13,249 nucleotides of DNA from Lachnospiraceae bacterium (lineage in GTDB: Bacteria > Bacillota > Clostridia > Lachnospirales > Lachnospiraceae), in contig DOVL01000037.1 of assembly GCA_003520105.1 (NCBI GenBank), positions 1 through 13,249 on the forward strand, given 5' to 3'. Positions 6,061 through 13,249 of the stretch are shown here, piece by piece. A program made the translations under genes and the position numbers. The notes beneath the pieces are model-generated. The model did not search any database and was not told the DNA's origin. It worked only from the letters and a program-made list of their open reading frames with translations. Positions within the stretch are counted from its first letter, which is position 1. Every line of letters starts with the position of its first letter.

Positions 6061-6933
6061 ATGAGTCAGACAGAAATAAATAATATAATAAACAGTGATA
6101 CAAGATTCAATATATTTGAATCAAGTTATAACGGTGCATACGTTCCGATTGTCAGATCAAGGCTACTTTCAAAATATGACGACCGAATTTTACATGGCTT
6201 CTCAACCAGACTCGGCGGTGTAAGTACAGAGCATCTTGCATCAATGAACCTCAGTTTCTCAAGAGGTGATGATTCCAAGAAGGTTATGGAAAACCACAGG
6301 ATCTTTGCAGGAAGTCTCGGATATGATCCGGAGAGGACGGTATTTTCCGACCAGGTTCATAAAACCTATATAAGAATAGTTACCGAGGAAGATGCAGGTA
6401 AGGGCATAATTAAAGAAAGTGATATCAAAGAAACAGATGGTCTTATCACAGATGAAAAAAAGCTGCCTCTGATGACCTTCTATGCCGACTGTGTTCCGCT
6501 TCTTTTTTATGCACCTGATAATAACGTAATTGCTTCCGTTCATTCCGGATGGAAGGGTACGCTTGCACAAATCGGTGCCAAGACTGTTGATATATTTAAC
6601 AATGAGTATAATTCTGATATTTCAAAGCTTATATGCTTTATAGGTCCATCGATCTGTTATGACTGCTACGAGGTCAGCAGCGATGTGGCTGATGAGTTTT
6701 TGAAGATTCATCCTGACTATATTGATAAGAAGATTATCCGATATACCGGAAATGATAAATACCACCTGAACCTTCAGGATGCCTGCAGAGATATTCTGAT
6801 GGATGCAGGAATGAACAGTGATAATATTGAGATCTCGGGACTATGCACTTCATGTAATCATGAGATACTATTTTCACACAGAAAAACCAATGGATTAAGA
6901 GGAAATCTTGCAGCTGTTATTATGCTGCGTTAG
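6061..6933 (+). CDS. pgeF: Peptidoglycan editing factor PgeF / multicopper polyphenol oxidase (YfiH/YlmD) family
   Basis: Family members have been reported to act on purine nucleosides, and E. coli YfiH (PgeF) limits misincorporation of serine in place of L-alanine in peptidoglycan. The original name, polyphenol oxidase, is probably not the main role. The 290-residue protein shows the metal-site set: His100 in DQVHKT, Cys144 in YADCVPLLF and His161 in SVHSGWKGT. Other family blocks are GFSTRLGGVS (46-55), CFIGPSICYDCYEV (192-205) and the C-terminal CTSCNHEILFSHRKTNGLRG (262-281). The ribosome site is modest (AGGT at 6046-6049). It is the first gene of a tight cluster; its stop lies three bases before the next start. 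Confidence 0.93.
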   Translation: MSQTEINNIINSDTRFNIFESSYNGAYVPIVRSRLLSKYDDRILHGFSTRLGGVSTEHLASMNLSFSRGDDSKKVMENHRIFAGSLGYDPERTVFSDQVHKTYIRIVTEEDAGKGIIKESDIKETDGLITDEKKLPLMTFYADCVPLLFYAPDNNVIASVHSGWKGTLAQIGAKTVDIFNNEYNSDISKLICFIGPSICYDCYEVSSDVADEFLKIHPDYIDKKIIRYTGNDKYHLNLQDACRDILMDAGMNSDNIEISGLCTSCNHEILFSHRKTNGLRGNLAAVIMLR

Positions 6934-6936
6934 TAT

Positions 6937-8334
6937 ATGAAGAAACATCTGATCGTTAAGATAATTAAAGACAGCCCCGCCGACTTAGCAGGAATAAAAG
7001 AAGGCGAAAAGCTCCTCAGTCTGAATAATCAGGAGATAAATGATATCTTTGATTATGATTTTATAGCTGAGGATATTAGTCTTGTTCTTGAGATTGAAAA
7101 TAAAGCTGGAGAGAGTCGTACCCTTACGATTGAGAAAGATGAGGGTGATGATCTCGGACTTGTCTTCGAAGAGTCCCTCATGGATAATTACAAATCCTGC
7201 TACAATAAATGCATATTCTGCTTTATTGACCAGAACCCTAAGGGGATGCGGGAAACAATATATTTTAAGGATGATGATTCAAGGCTTTCCTTCCTTCAGG
7301 GCAATTACATAACGATGACCAATATGAAGGATTCGGAAATAGAAAGGATCATTGAATATAAGCTTGCACCGATCAATATTTCCGTTCATACGACCAATCC
7401 GGAGCTTAGATGCAGTATGCTTCACAATCGTTTTGCGGGCAGAATACTTGAACACATGGATAAGCTTTACGCGGCCGAGATTCCGATGAATGCTCAGATA
7501 GTTCTGTGTAAAGGGGTGAACGACGGTGAAGAGCTTCTGAGATCCCTGCGTGATCTGAAGAAATACGCACCGATACTTGGCAGTGTTTCGGTCGTTCCGG
7601 TAGGTCTTACGAAATACAGAGATGGTCTGTGCCATCTTGATGAATTCGGTCCGGAGGATGCGGAAGACGTCATTGATATGATCGAAGACGTCCAGAAAGA
7701 GGTTTATGAAAAGCACGGCATACATTTTGCTCACGCCAGTGATGAATGGTATATAATGGCAGGAAGAGAGATTCCACCGGAGGATAATTATGACGGCTAC
7801 GAGCAGCTTGAGAATGGTGTCGGTATGACAAGACTGCTGTATAATGATTTCTCCGCCGCAGTCGATGAAGTGCTTACATATAAATCCGTGCAGGAGAGTA
7901 AAAGCAGATTCGGAAGGATGTTCCATCATAAGACCGAAGAAGAAAAGCTTTATGATGCGATTCTTAATCAAAATAAAGGAAGAAAAGCATCCACTATATG
8001 CGGAATGCTTTCCAAGAATAATAAGGACCATATTTGCAAGGAATTGCACAGGGTCAGACCTGATGCGGAATTTATGGTCTATCCTATTGAAAATAAGTTT
8101 TTCGGACCGAAGATTACCGTCACGGGACTTCTGACCGGAAGTGATATTGTAAGCGGTTTAGAGGGCAAAGATCTTGGCGAAGCCCTGCTTATTCCTTCAA
8201 GCTGCCTCAAGGCTGATGAGGAGATATTCCTCGACGACATGACTCTCGAGGAACTAAAGAACGCTTTACAAGTAGATACTGTTATTGTAAAATCATATGG
8301 TATGGAATATTTGAGAGATATTTTGGGAGTTTAA
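6937..8334 (+). CDS. DUF512 protein with PDZ and radical-SAM-like Cys motif
   Basis: This 465-residue protein has a PDZ-like segment at about 4-55 (HLIVKIIKDSPADLAGIKEG, 4-23), then a CxxxCxxC cluster at Cys88, Cys92 and Cys95 (CYNKCIFCF), as in radical SAM enzymes that hold a 4Fe-4S cluster. The barrel-like middle contains NISVHTTNPELR (147-158) and SVVPVGLTKYRDG (218-230), typical of the DUF512 family. The C-terminal third (about 345-465) includes GPKITVTGLLTG (390-401), the DUF512 signature. The family is widespread in Clostridia and cyanobacteria, but I know of no established reaction. It starts three bases after pgeF with no evident ribosome site, suggesting coupling, and ends three bases before der; adjacency to der recurs in Clostridia. 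Confidence 0.92.
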   Translation: MKKHLIVKIIKDSPADLAGIKEGEKLLSLNNQEINDIFDYDFIAEDISLVLEIENKAGESRTLTIEKDEGDDLGLVFEESLMDNYKSCYNKCIFCFIDQNPKGMRETIYFKDDDSRLSFLQGNYITMTNMKDSEIERIIEYKLAPINISVHTTNPELRCSMLHNRFAGRILEHMDKLYAAEIPMNAQIVLCKGVNDGEELLRSLRDLKKYAPILGSVSVVPVGLTKYRDGLCHLDEFGPEDAEDVIDMIEDVQKEVYEKHGIHFAHASDEWYIMAGREIPPEDNYDGYEQLENGVGMTRLLYNDFSAAVDEVLTYKSVQESKSRFGRMFHHKTEEEKLYDAILNQNKGRKASTICGMLSKNNKDHICKELHRVRPDAEFMVYPIENKFFGPKITVTGLLTGSDIVSGLEGKDLGEALLIPSSCLKADEEIFLDDMTLEELKNALQVDTVIVKSYGMEYLRDILGV

Positions 8335-8337
8335 AAT

Positions 8338-9660
8338 ATGAGTAAACCAGTAGTGGCCATTGTAGGCAGGCCAAATGTCGGTAAGTCGACTCTCTTTAAC
8401 GCTCTGGCCGGCGAGAGGATATCTATTGTTAAGGATACTCCTGGCGTAACCAGAGACAGAATTTATGCAGACGTAACATGGCTCGATCAGAGCTTTACTA
8501 TGATAGATACAGGCGGTATAGAGCCTGAATCAAACGATATTATCCTTAAGAGTATGAGAGAACAGGCGCAGATAGCTATCGATACTGCGGATGTAATCAT
8601 ATTTCTGACAGATGTTAGGCAGGGTCTCGTTGACGCGGATTCCAAGGTTGCCGATATGCTGAGACGTTCAAGAAAGCCGGTTGTCCTTGTTGTAAATAAG
8701 GTTGACAGCTTTGAGAAATTCATGAACGATGTTTATGAGTTTTATAATCTCGGTCTGGGTGAACCTTTCCCTGTTTCATCTACAGGAAAGCTCGGATTTG
8801 GAGAAATGCTTGATGAGGTTTGCAGTCATTTCAATAAAACTGCGGCTGCAGATGAGGAAGATGACAGACCAAAGGTTGCCATAATCGGTAAGCCAAATGT
8901 AGGAAAATCATCTATCATCAATAAGCTTCTAGGTAAAGATCGTGTTATTGTATCTGATATTGCAGGTACAACACGTGATGCGATAGATACTGTCGTTAAG
9001 AGAAACGGAACTGAATATATCTTTATCGATACCGCAGGTCTCAGAAGAAAGAGCAAGATCAAGGATGAGATAGAGAGATATAGTATTATAAGGACGGTTA
9101 CAGCTGTTGAAAGATGTGACGTAGCGGTCCTTGTTATTGATGCAACGATGGGAGTTACCGAGCAGGATGCCAAGATTGCCGGAATTGCCCATGAACGTGG
9201 CAAGGGTGTTATTATAGCAGTAAATAAATGGGATGCCATCGAGAAAGATGACAAGACCATGAATAAGTTTAAAAACAGTATCAGAACTACTCTGTCCTTT
9301 ATGCCATATGCAGAGCTGCTTTTTATCTCTGCTGAGACCGGACAGCGTCTGGATAAGCTTTTCATTACGATCGATGCAGTGGTACAGAACTGTTCAATGA
9401 GAGTTGCAACAGGTGTCCTTAATGAGATACTTGCTGAAGCAGTTGCGACAGCAGATCCGCCATCTGATAAGGGAAGAAGACTTAAACTGTATTATATGAC
9501 CGAGGTTTCTGTTAAACCTCCGACTTTTGTTATATTTGTAAATGATAAAGAGCTGGCGCATTTTTCTTACATCAGATATATCGAAAATAAGGTTCGTGAG
9601 GCTTTCGGCTTCAAGGGAACGCCGCTCAAATTCATCATTCGTGAAAGGAAAGAAAAATGA
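8338..9660 (+). CDS. der: Ribosome-associated GTPase Der (EngA)
   Basis: Der is an essential GTPase with two consecutive G domains that supports 50S assembly. In the 440 residues, G domain 1 has GRPNVGKST (10-18), DTGG (57-60) and NKVD (120-123); G domain 2 has GKPNVGKSS (184-192), DTAG (231-234) and NKWD (296-299). A KH-like domain follows (about 353-440), ending in the basic [10 protein letters not shown]. Length matches the family (about 435-440). GGGAG (8325-8329) lies eight bases before the ATG. It sits three bases after the DUF512 gene and its stop overlaps the plsY start (ATGA). Together with rbgA at 2841-3719 this gives two 50S-assembly GTPases in one region. Confidence 0.98.
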   Translation: MSKPVVAIVGRPNVGKSTLFNALAGERISIVKDTPGVTRDRIYADVTWLDQSFTMIDTGGIEPESNDIILKSMREQAQIAIDTADVIIFLTDVRQGLVDADSKVADMLRRSRKPVVLVVNKVDSFEKFMNDVYEFYNLGLGEPFPVSSTGKLGFGEMLDEVCSHFNKTAAADEEDDRPKVAIIGKPNVGKSSIINKLLGKDRVIVSDIAGTTRDAIDTVVKRNGTEYIFIDTAGLRRKSKIKDEIERYSIIRTVTAVERCDVAVLVIDATMGVTEQDAKIAGIAHERGKGVIIAVNKWDAIEKDDKTMNKFKNSIRTTLSFMPYAELLFISAETGQRLDKLFITIDAVVQNCSMRVATGVLNEILAEAVATADPPSDKGRRLKLYYMTEVSVKPPTFVIFVNDKELAHFSYIRYIENKVREAFGFKGTPLKFIIRERKEK

Positions 9661-10364
9661 ACACACTATATATAAGAATAATCTGCTTTGTATGCGGTTA
9701 TTTCTGCGGTATTCTTGAAACCGGATACATATATGGTAAGTTAAACGGTATTGATATCAGAAAATACGGAAGTGGTAATTCAGGAACGACCAATGCTCTG
9801 AGAGTGCTTGGTAAGAAAGCAGGTCTGGTTGTATTTTTAGGTGATTTCTTCAAGGCTTTTATTCCTTGCCTTGTCGTAAGACTTATCACTCAGAATTCAT
9901 ATCCTGACATTTTTCTTCTTTTTGTTTTATATATCGGCCTTGGTGTGGTTGTTGGCCATAACTTCCCGTTTTATCTTAAATTCAAAGGCGGAAAGGGCGT
10001 TGCTGCCACAGCCGGAACAATTGCAGGTCTTATGATACCGCTTATGATCGTTATTCTTGTTGTACTTTTTGTAACAGTAGTTGCAATAACAAGATATGTT
10101 TCTGTCGGTTCAATTCTTCTTATGATAGAGTTTGTTGCCATATATATAATAATGGCTTTATCCGGCAAGCTTTGCTTCGGAACGAGCAGTTCAACCAAAT
10201 CAGAGATGATTGAGAGTATAATTCTGGCAGTTATATTTGCGTCAATGTCTATTTTAAAGCATCGAGCAAATATTATCAGACTGATCCACGGTGAAGAAAA
10301 TAAGCTCGGAGAGAAGAAAGCCGCAGCTGTGCCTGAGGCTGATGATAACAACAATAAGGCTTGA
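9657..10364 (+). CDS. plsY: Acyl-phosphate:glycerol-3-phosphate acyltransferase
   Basis: PlsY is an integral membrane enzyme that transfers an acyl chain from acyl-phosphate to sn-glycerol-3-phosphate, the first committed step to phosphatidic acid. All three active-site motifs are present in the 235 residues: [14 protein letters not shown] (36-49), [18 protein letters not shown] (99-116) and [17 protein letters not shown] (202-218). Membrane segments lie near 5-25, 55-75, 85-102, 118-145 and 150-170, and a short one near 186-200. The start overlaps the der stop by ATGA, with AAAGGAAAG (9644-9652) upstream. The N-terminal segment reads [11 protein letters not shown] rather than the GSIPxGY of many homologues, and the last ~15 residues are a polar, probably disordered tail. 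The next gene supplies its substrate. Confidence 0.97.
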   Translation: MNTLYIRIICFVCGYFCGILETGYIYGKLNGIDIRKYGSGNSGTTNALRVLGKKAGLVVFLGDFFKAFIPCLVVRLITQNSYPDIFLLFVLYIGLGVVVGHNFPFYLKFKGGKGVAATAGTIAGLMIPLMIVILVVLFVTVVAITRYVSVGSILLMIEFVAIYIIMALSGKLCFGTSSSTKSEMIESIILAVIFASMSILKHRANIIRLIHGEENKLGEKKAAAVPEADDNNNKA

Positions 10365-10410
10365 TCAGCTAGATTATTACTATATTTGATATGACCCGGA
10401 GGTATTGATT

Positions 10411-11415
10411 ATGAAAATATGTATTTTAGGTGCCGGAAGCTGGGGTATCGCCATAACAAAGCTTCTAACACATAACGGACATGAAGTATCTGTATGGTCG
10501 ATCGATCCTGAAGAGATTGCCATGCTTAATGAATATTGCGAACACAAGACCAAACTCCCTGGTGTTATTCTCAGTGGTGCTGTAACTTTTACAACCGATA
10601 TGAAAACCGCAATAAATGATTCGGACATGATAGTAATGGCTGTTCCGAGTCCTTTCGTGCGTTCAACAGCAAAAACTGCAGCAGAGTTTGTTAAAGAAGG
10701 ACAGATCATCGTCAGTGTTTCAAAGGGTATCGAGGATGATACACTTATGAGACTTTCTCAGGTAATCAAGGAAGAAATACCTGTTGCCGAGGTTGCGGCT
10801 CTTTCAGGCCCAAGCCATGCGGAAGAGGTTGGAAAATGCATGCCAACAACCGTTGTTGTGGGCTGTAAAGAGAAGGCGATTGCTGAGAAAATACAGGATG
10901 TTTTCATGGCTGATTTTTTCAGAGTATACATCAGTCCTGATATTCTCGGAATTGAGCTCGGCGGATCACTTAAGAACGTTATTGCGCTTGCTGCAGGTAT
11001 TGCAGATGGAATCGGCTGCGGCGATAATACCAAGGCTGCTCTTATTACAAGAGGAATCGTTGAGATCAAGAAGCTTGGTGTGAAGATGGGCGGAAACCCT
11101 GAAACCTTCTCAGGTCTTTCAGGCATCGGTGATCTTATCGTTACCTGTGCATCTGTTCACAGCCGTAACAGAAGAGCCGGATATCTCATCGGACAGGGCA
11201 AGACCTATCAGGAAGCCATGGACGAAGTTAAGATGGTTGTTGAAGGCGTATATTCAGCAAAGGCCGCACTTGCACTTGCTAAAAAGTATGAAGTTTCAAT
11301 GCCTATAACAGAGGCTGTAAATAAAGTTCTTTTCGAGGATTATCCTGCAAAGGATGCTCTGTTTGATCTGCTTACAAGAGATAAAACCAAAGAAGTGATA
11401 GGATTAACATGGTAG
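10411..11415 (+). CDS. gpsA: NAD(P)H-dependent glycerol-3-phosphate dehydrogenase
   Basis: GpsA reduces dihydroxyacetone phosphate to sn-glycerol-3-phosphate, the acceptor used by PlsY. The 334 residues begin with the Rossmann GAGSWG (7-12), followed by VSKGIE (103-108, with the catalytic-region Lys105), LSGPSHAEEV (131-140), and the substrate-domain helix GGSLKNVIALAAGIADGIG (184-202) with conserved Lys188. SGIGDLIVTC (237-246) and SRNRRAG (251-257) complete the signature. The ATG at 10411 is chosen over a TTG at 10405 because GGAGG (10398-10402) is eight bases upstream. It lies 46 bases after plsY; the gap holds no convincing promoter. Its last seven bases overlap the next gene. Confidence 0.98.
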   Translation: MKICILGAGSWGIAITKLLTHNGHEVSVWSIDPEEIAMLNEYCEHKTKLPGVILSGAVTFTTDMKTAINDSDMIVMAVPSPFVRSTAKTAAEFVKEGQIIVSVSKGIEDDTLMRLSQVIKEEIPVAEVAALSGPSHAEEVGKCMPTTVVVGCKEKAIAEKIQDVFMADFFRVYISPDILGIELGGSLKNVIALAAGIADGIGCGDNTKAALITRGIVEIKKLGVKMGGNPETFSGLSGIGDLIVTCASVHSRNRRAGYLIGQGKTYQEAMDEVKMVVEGVYSAKAALALAKKYEVSMPITEAVNKVLFEDYPAKDALFDLLTRDKTKEVIGLTW

Positions 11416-12524
11416 ATAAGAATAATAAGAAGAAAAAACTCAACAAGAATAACAGAAGAGCGATTACTGTCATAATATGCTTTTTTATCATCGTAAGCGG
11501 TGCATATGCCGCATATAAATATTCGGATATTCATGAAACTATAAGAGATGCCGGTGTCAGTGCGAGTAGTCCTGTAAACACAGATACTGCAGAGGCTGTC
11601 TCAACCGAAGATACAAATAAGGAAACTCCTACTACAGAAGAGCCTTCAACGGACACAACTACAGAGGTGACTACTGGGGTTACCGCGACTTCCGAAGCGG
11701 TATCAACCACTGAGGCAACAACTGCCGATAATACAACTTCCGAACAGCCAACCTCAGAAGCTTCGACAGATGCATCAACTACCGAAGCAACCACAGGTTC
11801 AGAAGCATCTACAGGAGCAACTACTGAGGATGTAAGAAATAATCCTATTTTCTCCGAGAACAATACGATCCTTCCTGACATTGTTGATGTTCCTTGCTCT
11901 GACTGGTACGATTCAAGATATTATGAGCCTAATAAGCTTCAGTCCGCTGATTATTTTGATAAAACTGTATTTATCGGTGATTCCAGAACCGAATCACTTG
12001 CATTTTATTCAGGCTTTGACAATGTAAATGCATTTGCATATAAGGGATTAAATGTCGGCGCTCTTGAGACGGAGAGATGCATAAATATCAATGGCGTTAA
12101 GTATACCGTTTATGAAGCGGTTTCCATGACGAAATATGATAATTATTATATTTCCTTCGGTATAAATGAGCTTGGATGGGTTTATCTGGATGTATTTACA
12201 GAAGATATCAGCAAACTGGTCGATCTGATATATAAGGTTAACCCGAGAGCCAACGTATATATAGCCAGCGTTGTTCCTGTATCTAAAGCTGTTTCTGATA
12301 CAGATGATGTTTTCAATATGGAAAATGTCGAGAAATTCAACAAGGCTATCATAAAGCTATGCCATGACAGAGAAGATGTAATTTATATTGATTATGCGGC
12401 TGCTGTAAGGGATGCTGATGGTTATCTTCCTGAAGAAGGTACGGTTGACGGAAAGCATTGCATATCAGATTACAGCAGAAGAATTATGGAGTATATTCTT
12501 CTCCATACTTATAAACACAGATAA
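11409..12524 (+). CDS. Membrane-anchored SGNH/GDSL-type hydrolase with Thr-rich stalk
   Basis: This 371-residue protein has a Lys/Asn-rich N-terminus, one membrane anchor (about 18-37), a low-complexity Thr/Ser/Glu stalk (about 52-142, roughly one third Thr) and a C-terminal domain of the SGNH hydrolase type. Block I is FIGDSRTESL (188-197) with likely nucleophile Ser192; block III is FGINELGW (250-257), with Asn253; the Asp-His pair is in VDGKH (Asp347, His350). It probably faces outward on the stalk and may remove or transfer acyl groups on wall or surface glycans; the substrate is not known. The ATG at 11409 has AGGA (11400-11403) close upstream and overlaps gpsA by seven bases, so translation is likely coupled. 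scpA begins 15 bases after its stop. Confidence 0.87.
   Translation: MVDKNNKKKKLNKNNRRAITVIICFFIIVSGAYAAYKYSDIHETIRDAGVSASSPVNTDTAEAVSTEDTNKETPTTEEPSTDTTTEVTTGVTATSEAVSTTEATTADNTTSEQPTSEASTDASTTEATTGSEASTGATTEDVRNNPIFSENNTILPDIVDVPCSDWYDSRYYEPNKLQSADYFDKTVFIGDSRTESLAFYSGFDNVNAFAYKGLNVGALETERCININGVKYTVYEAVSMTKYDNYYISFGINELGWVYLDVFTEDISKLVDLIYKVNPRANVYIASVVPVSKAVSDTDDVFNMENVEKFNKAIIKLCHDREDVIYIDYAAAVRDADGYLPEEGTVDGKHCISDYSRRIMEYILLHTYKHR
11562..11834 (+). repeat. Degenerate Thr/Ser/Glu repeat region encoding the stalk
   Basis: The region is built from short imperfect units of the TTEATT / TSEAST kind. STTEATT occurs twice 24 residues apart (99-105 and 123-129), matching an imperfect 72-base spacing in the DNA (near 11702 and 11774). 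Codons vary between copies (ACT, ACA, ACC, ACG), so the repeat is kept at protein level and is old rather than a fresh expansion. Confidence 0.7.
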
Positions 12525-12539
12525 TGCCGGAGATACAAA

Positions 12540-13249
12540 ATGGCAACAGTTGATGTTAAGATAAGCAATTTTGAAGGTCCGCTTGACCTCCTGCTTCATC
12601 TTATTGATAAGAACAAATACAATATTTTTGATATTCCTATAGTTGAAATAACAGAACAGTATCTGACCTATCTGGATAACCTTTCTGAAAATGATTATGA
12701 CAAGATGAGCGACTTCCTTCTTATGGCCGCCCAGCTTATCAGTATCAAGGCCAAGATGCTTCTTCCTAAAGAGGAAGAGCCTGTTGAGGACGAGGGTGAT
12801 CCTCGTGATGAACTTGTCAGAAGACTTCTTGAATATAAGATGTATAAATATGCCTCTTACGAGCTTAAAGACATGGAAATGGACGCCAAGGGTGCATATT
12901 TCAAAGGAAGCTCAATTCCAAAAGAAGTCAGCAACTATAAAGAGAAGGTTGATCCGGCAGATATCATCGGAGATATGACTCTGGTACGTCTTCAGGAGAT
13001 CTTCGAACAGATGATGAGACGAGAGGTTGACAGGATTGACCCTGTGAGAAGCCGTTTCGGAACGATCACCAAAGAAGAGATCAAGCTGGAAGACCGAATG
13101 ATAGAAGTCCGCGAAGAGATTAAAGGACTAAAGAGTATCAATTTCCGCACACTAGTCGGAAGGCGCAAGGGTAAGATGAATCTTATTGTGACGTTTTTGG
13201 CTATACTGGAACTCATGAAAACCGGTGTACTCACGATTCGCCAGGATGG
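12540..13249 (+). CDS. scpA: Segregation and condensation protein A, 5' part (3' end outside window)
   Basis: ScpA is the kleisin of the Smc-ScpAB condensin, which compacts and helps separate chromosomes. The frame is open to the last base, giving 236 complete codons of a protein usually about 250 long, so only a short end is missing. The N-terminal Smc-neck-binding signature is FEGPLDLLLHLI (11-22), followed by FLLMAAQLISIKAKMLLP (59-76), an acidic linker (78-90), a helical middle, and the start of the C-terminal winged helix with VTFLAILELMKTGVLTIRQD (217-236). GGAG (12529-12532) lies seven bases before the ATG, and the gene follows the SGNH protein by 15 bases. scpB would be expected next. 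Confidence 0.97.
   Translation, partial: MATVDVKISNFEGPLDLLLHLIDKNKYNIFDIPIVEITEQYLTYLDNLSENDYDKMSDFLLMAAQLISIKAKMLLPKEEEPVEDEGDPRDELVRRLLEYKMYKYASYELKDMEMDAKGAYFKGSSIPKEVSNYKEKVDPADIIGDMTLVRLQEIFEQMMRREVDRIDPVRSRFGTITKEEIKLEDRMIEVREEIKGLKSINFRTLVGRRKGKMNLIVTFLAILELMKTGVLTIRQD

Noticed and set aside
7279-8049. Reverse-strand open frame of 256 codons.
   Set aside because: It lies wholly inside the DUF512 gene, has no ribosome site or family resemblance, and the + strand protein is clearly real. Similar reverse frames at 8826-9365 (inside der), 4686-5141 (inside rnhB) and 11531-11881 (inside the Thr stalk) are rejected likewise; the last is long only because Thr/Ser codons read as Val/Ser-rich in reverse.
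10365-10410. A separate gpsA promoter using TTGATC (10361-10366) and TATATT (10381-10386).
   Set aside because: The spacing is only 14 bases, too short for a normal promoter, and the gap is short enough for read-through from plsY.
1-13249. Mobile elements, phage genes, CRISPR arrays, tRNA or rRNA genes, defence systems or a new multi-gene system.
   Set aside because: None is visible. All genes run in one direction, are intact within the window, and nearly all belong to conserved housekeeping families in an order common among Clostridia.

Overview
The window reads as ordinary chromosomal DNA of a low-to-moderate GC Gram-positive anaerobe, most likely a member of the Lachnospiraceae (Clostridia; Butyrivibrio/Roseburia-like). 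This rests on the gene content and order (rplS-lepB-rbgA-rnhB-yraN, then pgeF-DUF512-der-plsY-gpsA, then scpA), strong Shine-Dalgarno sites, the codon style (AGA, CTT, AAG, ATA), and an S1-repeat protein with an acidic tail. The genus call is inference. All genes lie on the + strand and the DNA is almost fully packed; the longest gene-free stretch is about 270 bases (555-824).

Layout. (1) 1-554 is the 3' end of a ribosomal protein S1-type gene, closed by a strong terminator. (2) 825-1178 is rplS (L19) with its own promoter and a terminator-like hairpin. (3) A near-consensus promoter at 1243-1271, overlapped by a 27-bp imperfect palindrome, opens a cluster of a type I signal peptidase, an unrecognised seven-helix membrane protein, the 50S-assembly GTPase RbgA and a second signal peptidase with a long charged N-terminal extension. 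A hairpin follows, then rnhB and yraN. (4) From 6061 to the end of the window runs a tight cluster: pgeF, a PDZ/radical-SAM-like DUF512 protein, der, plsY, gpsA, a membrane-anchored SGNH-type hydrolase with a Thr-rich stalk, and scpA, which is cut by the window end.

How the parts fit together. Ribosome and translation functions (S1, L19, RbgA, Der) are interleaved with envelope functions: two signal peptidases, PgeF for peptidoglycan fidelity, PlsY and GpsA for consecutive lipid steps, and an anchored extracytoplasmic hydrolase. Genome maintenance is represented by RNase HII, YraN and ScpA. GpsA makes sn-glycerol-3-phosphate and PlsY acylates it, so their adjacency is a real metabolic pair. 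Short gaps and overlaps (RbgA/LepB2, Der/PlsY, GpsA/SGNH) point to translational coupling.

I see no mobile element, CRISPR array, tRNA, rRNA or phage gene, and no convincing evidence of a new multi-gene system. The best leads are individual: the seven-helix protein at 1925-2812, the N-terminal extension of the second signal peptidase, the palindrome over the lepB promoter, the Thr-stalked SGNH protein, and the still uncharacterised DUF512 protein next to der.
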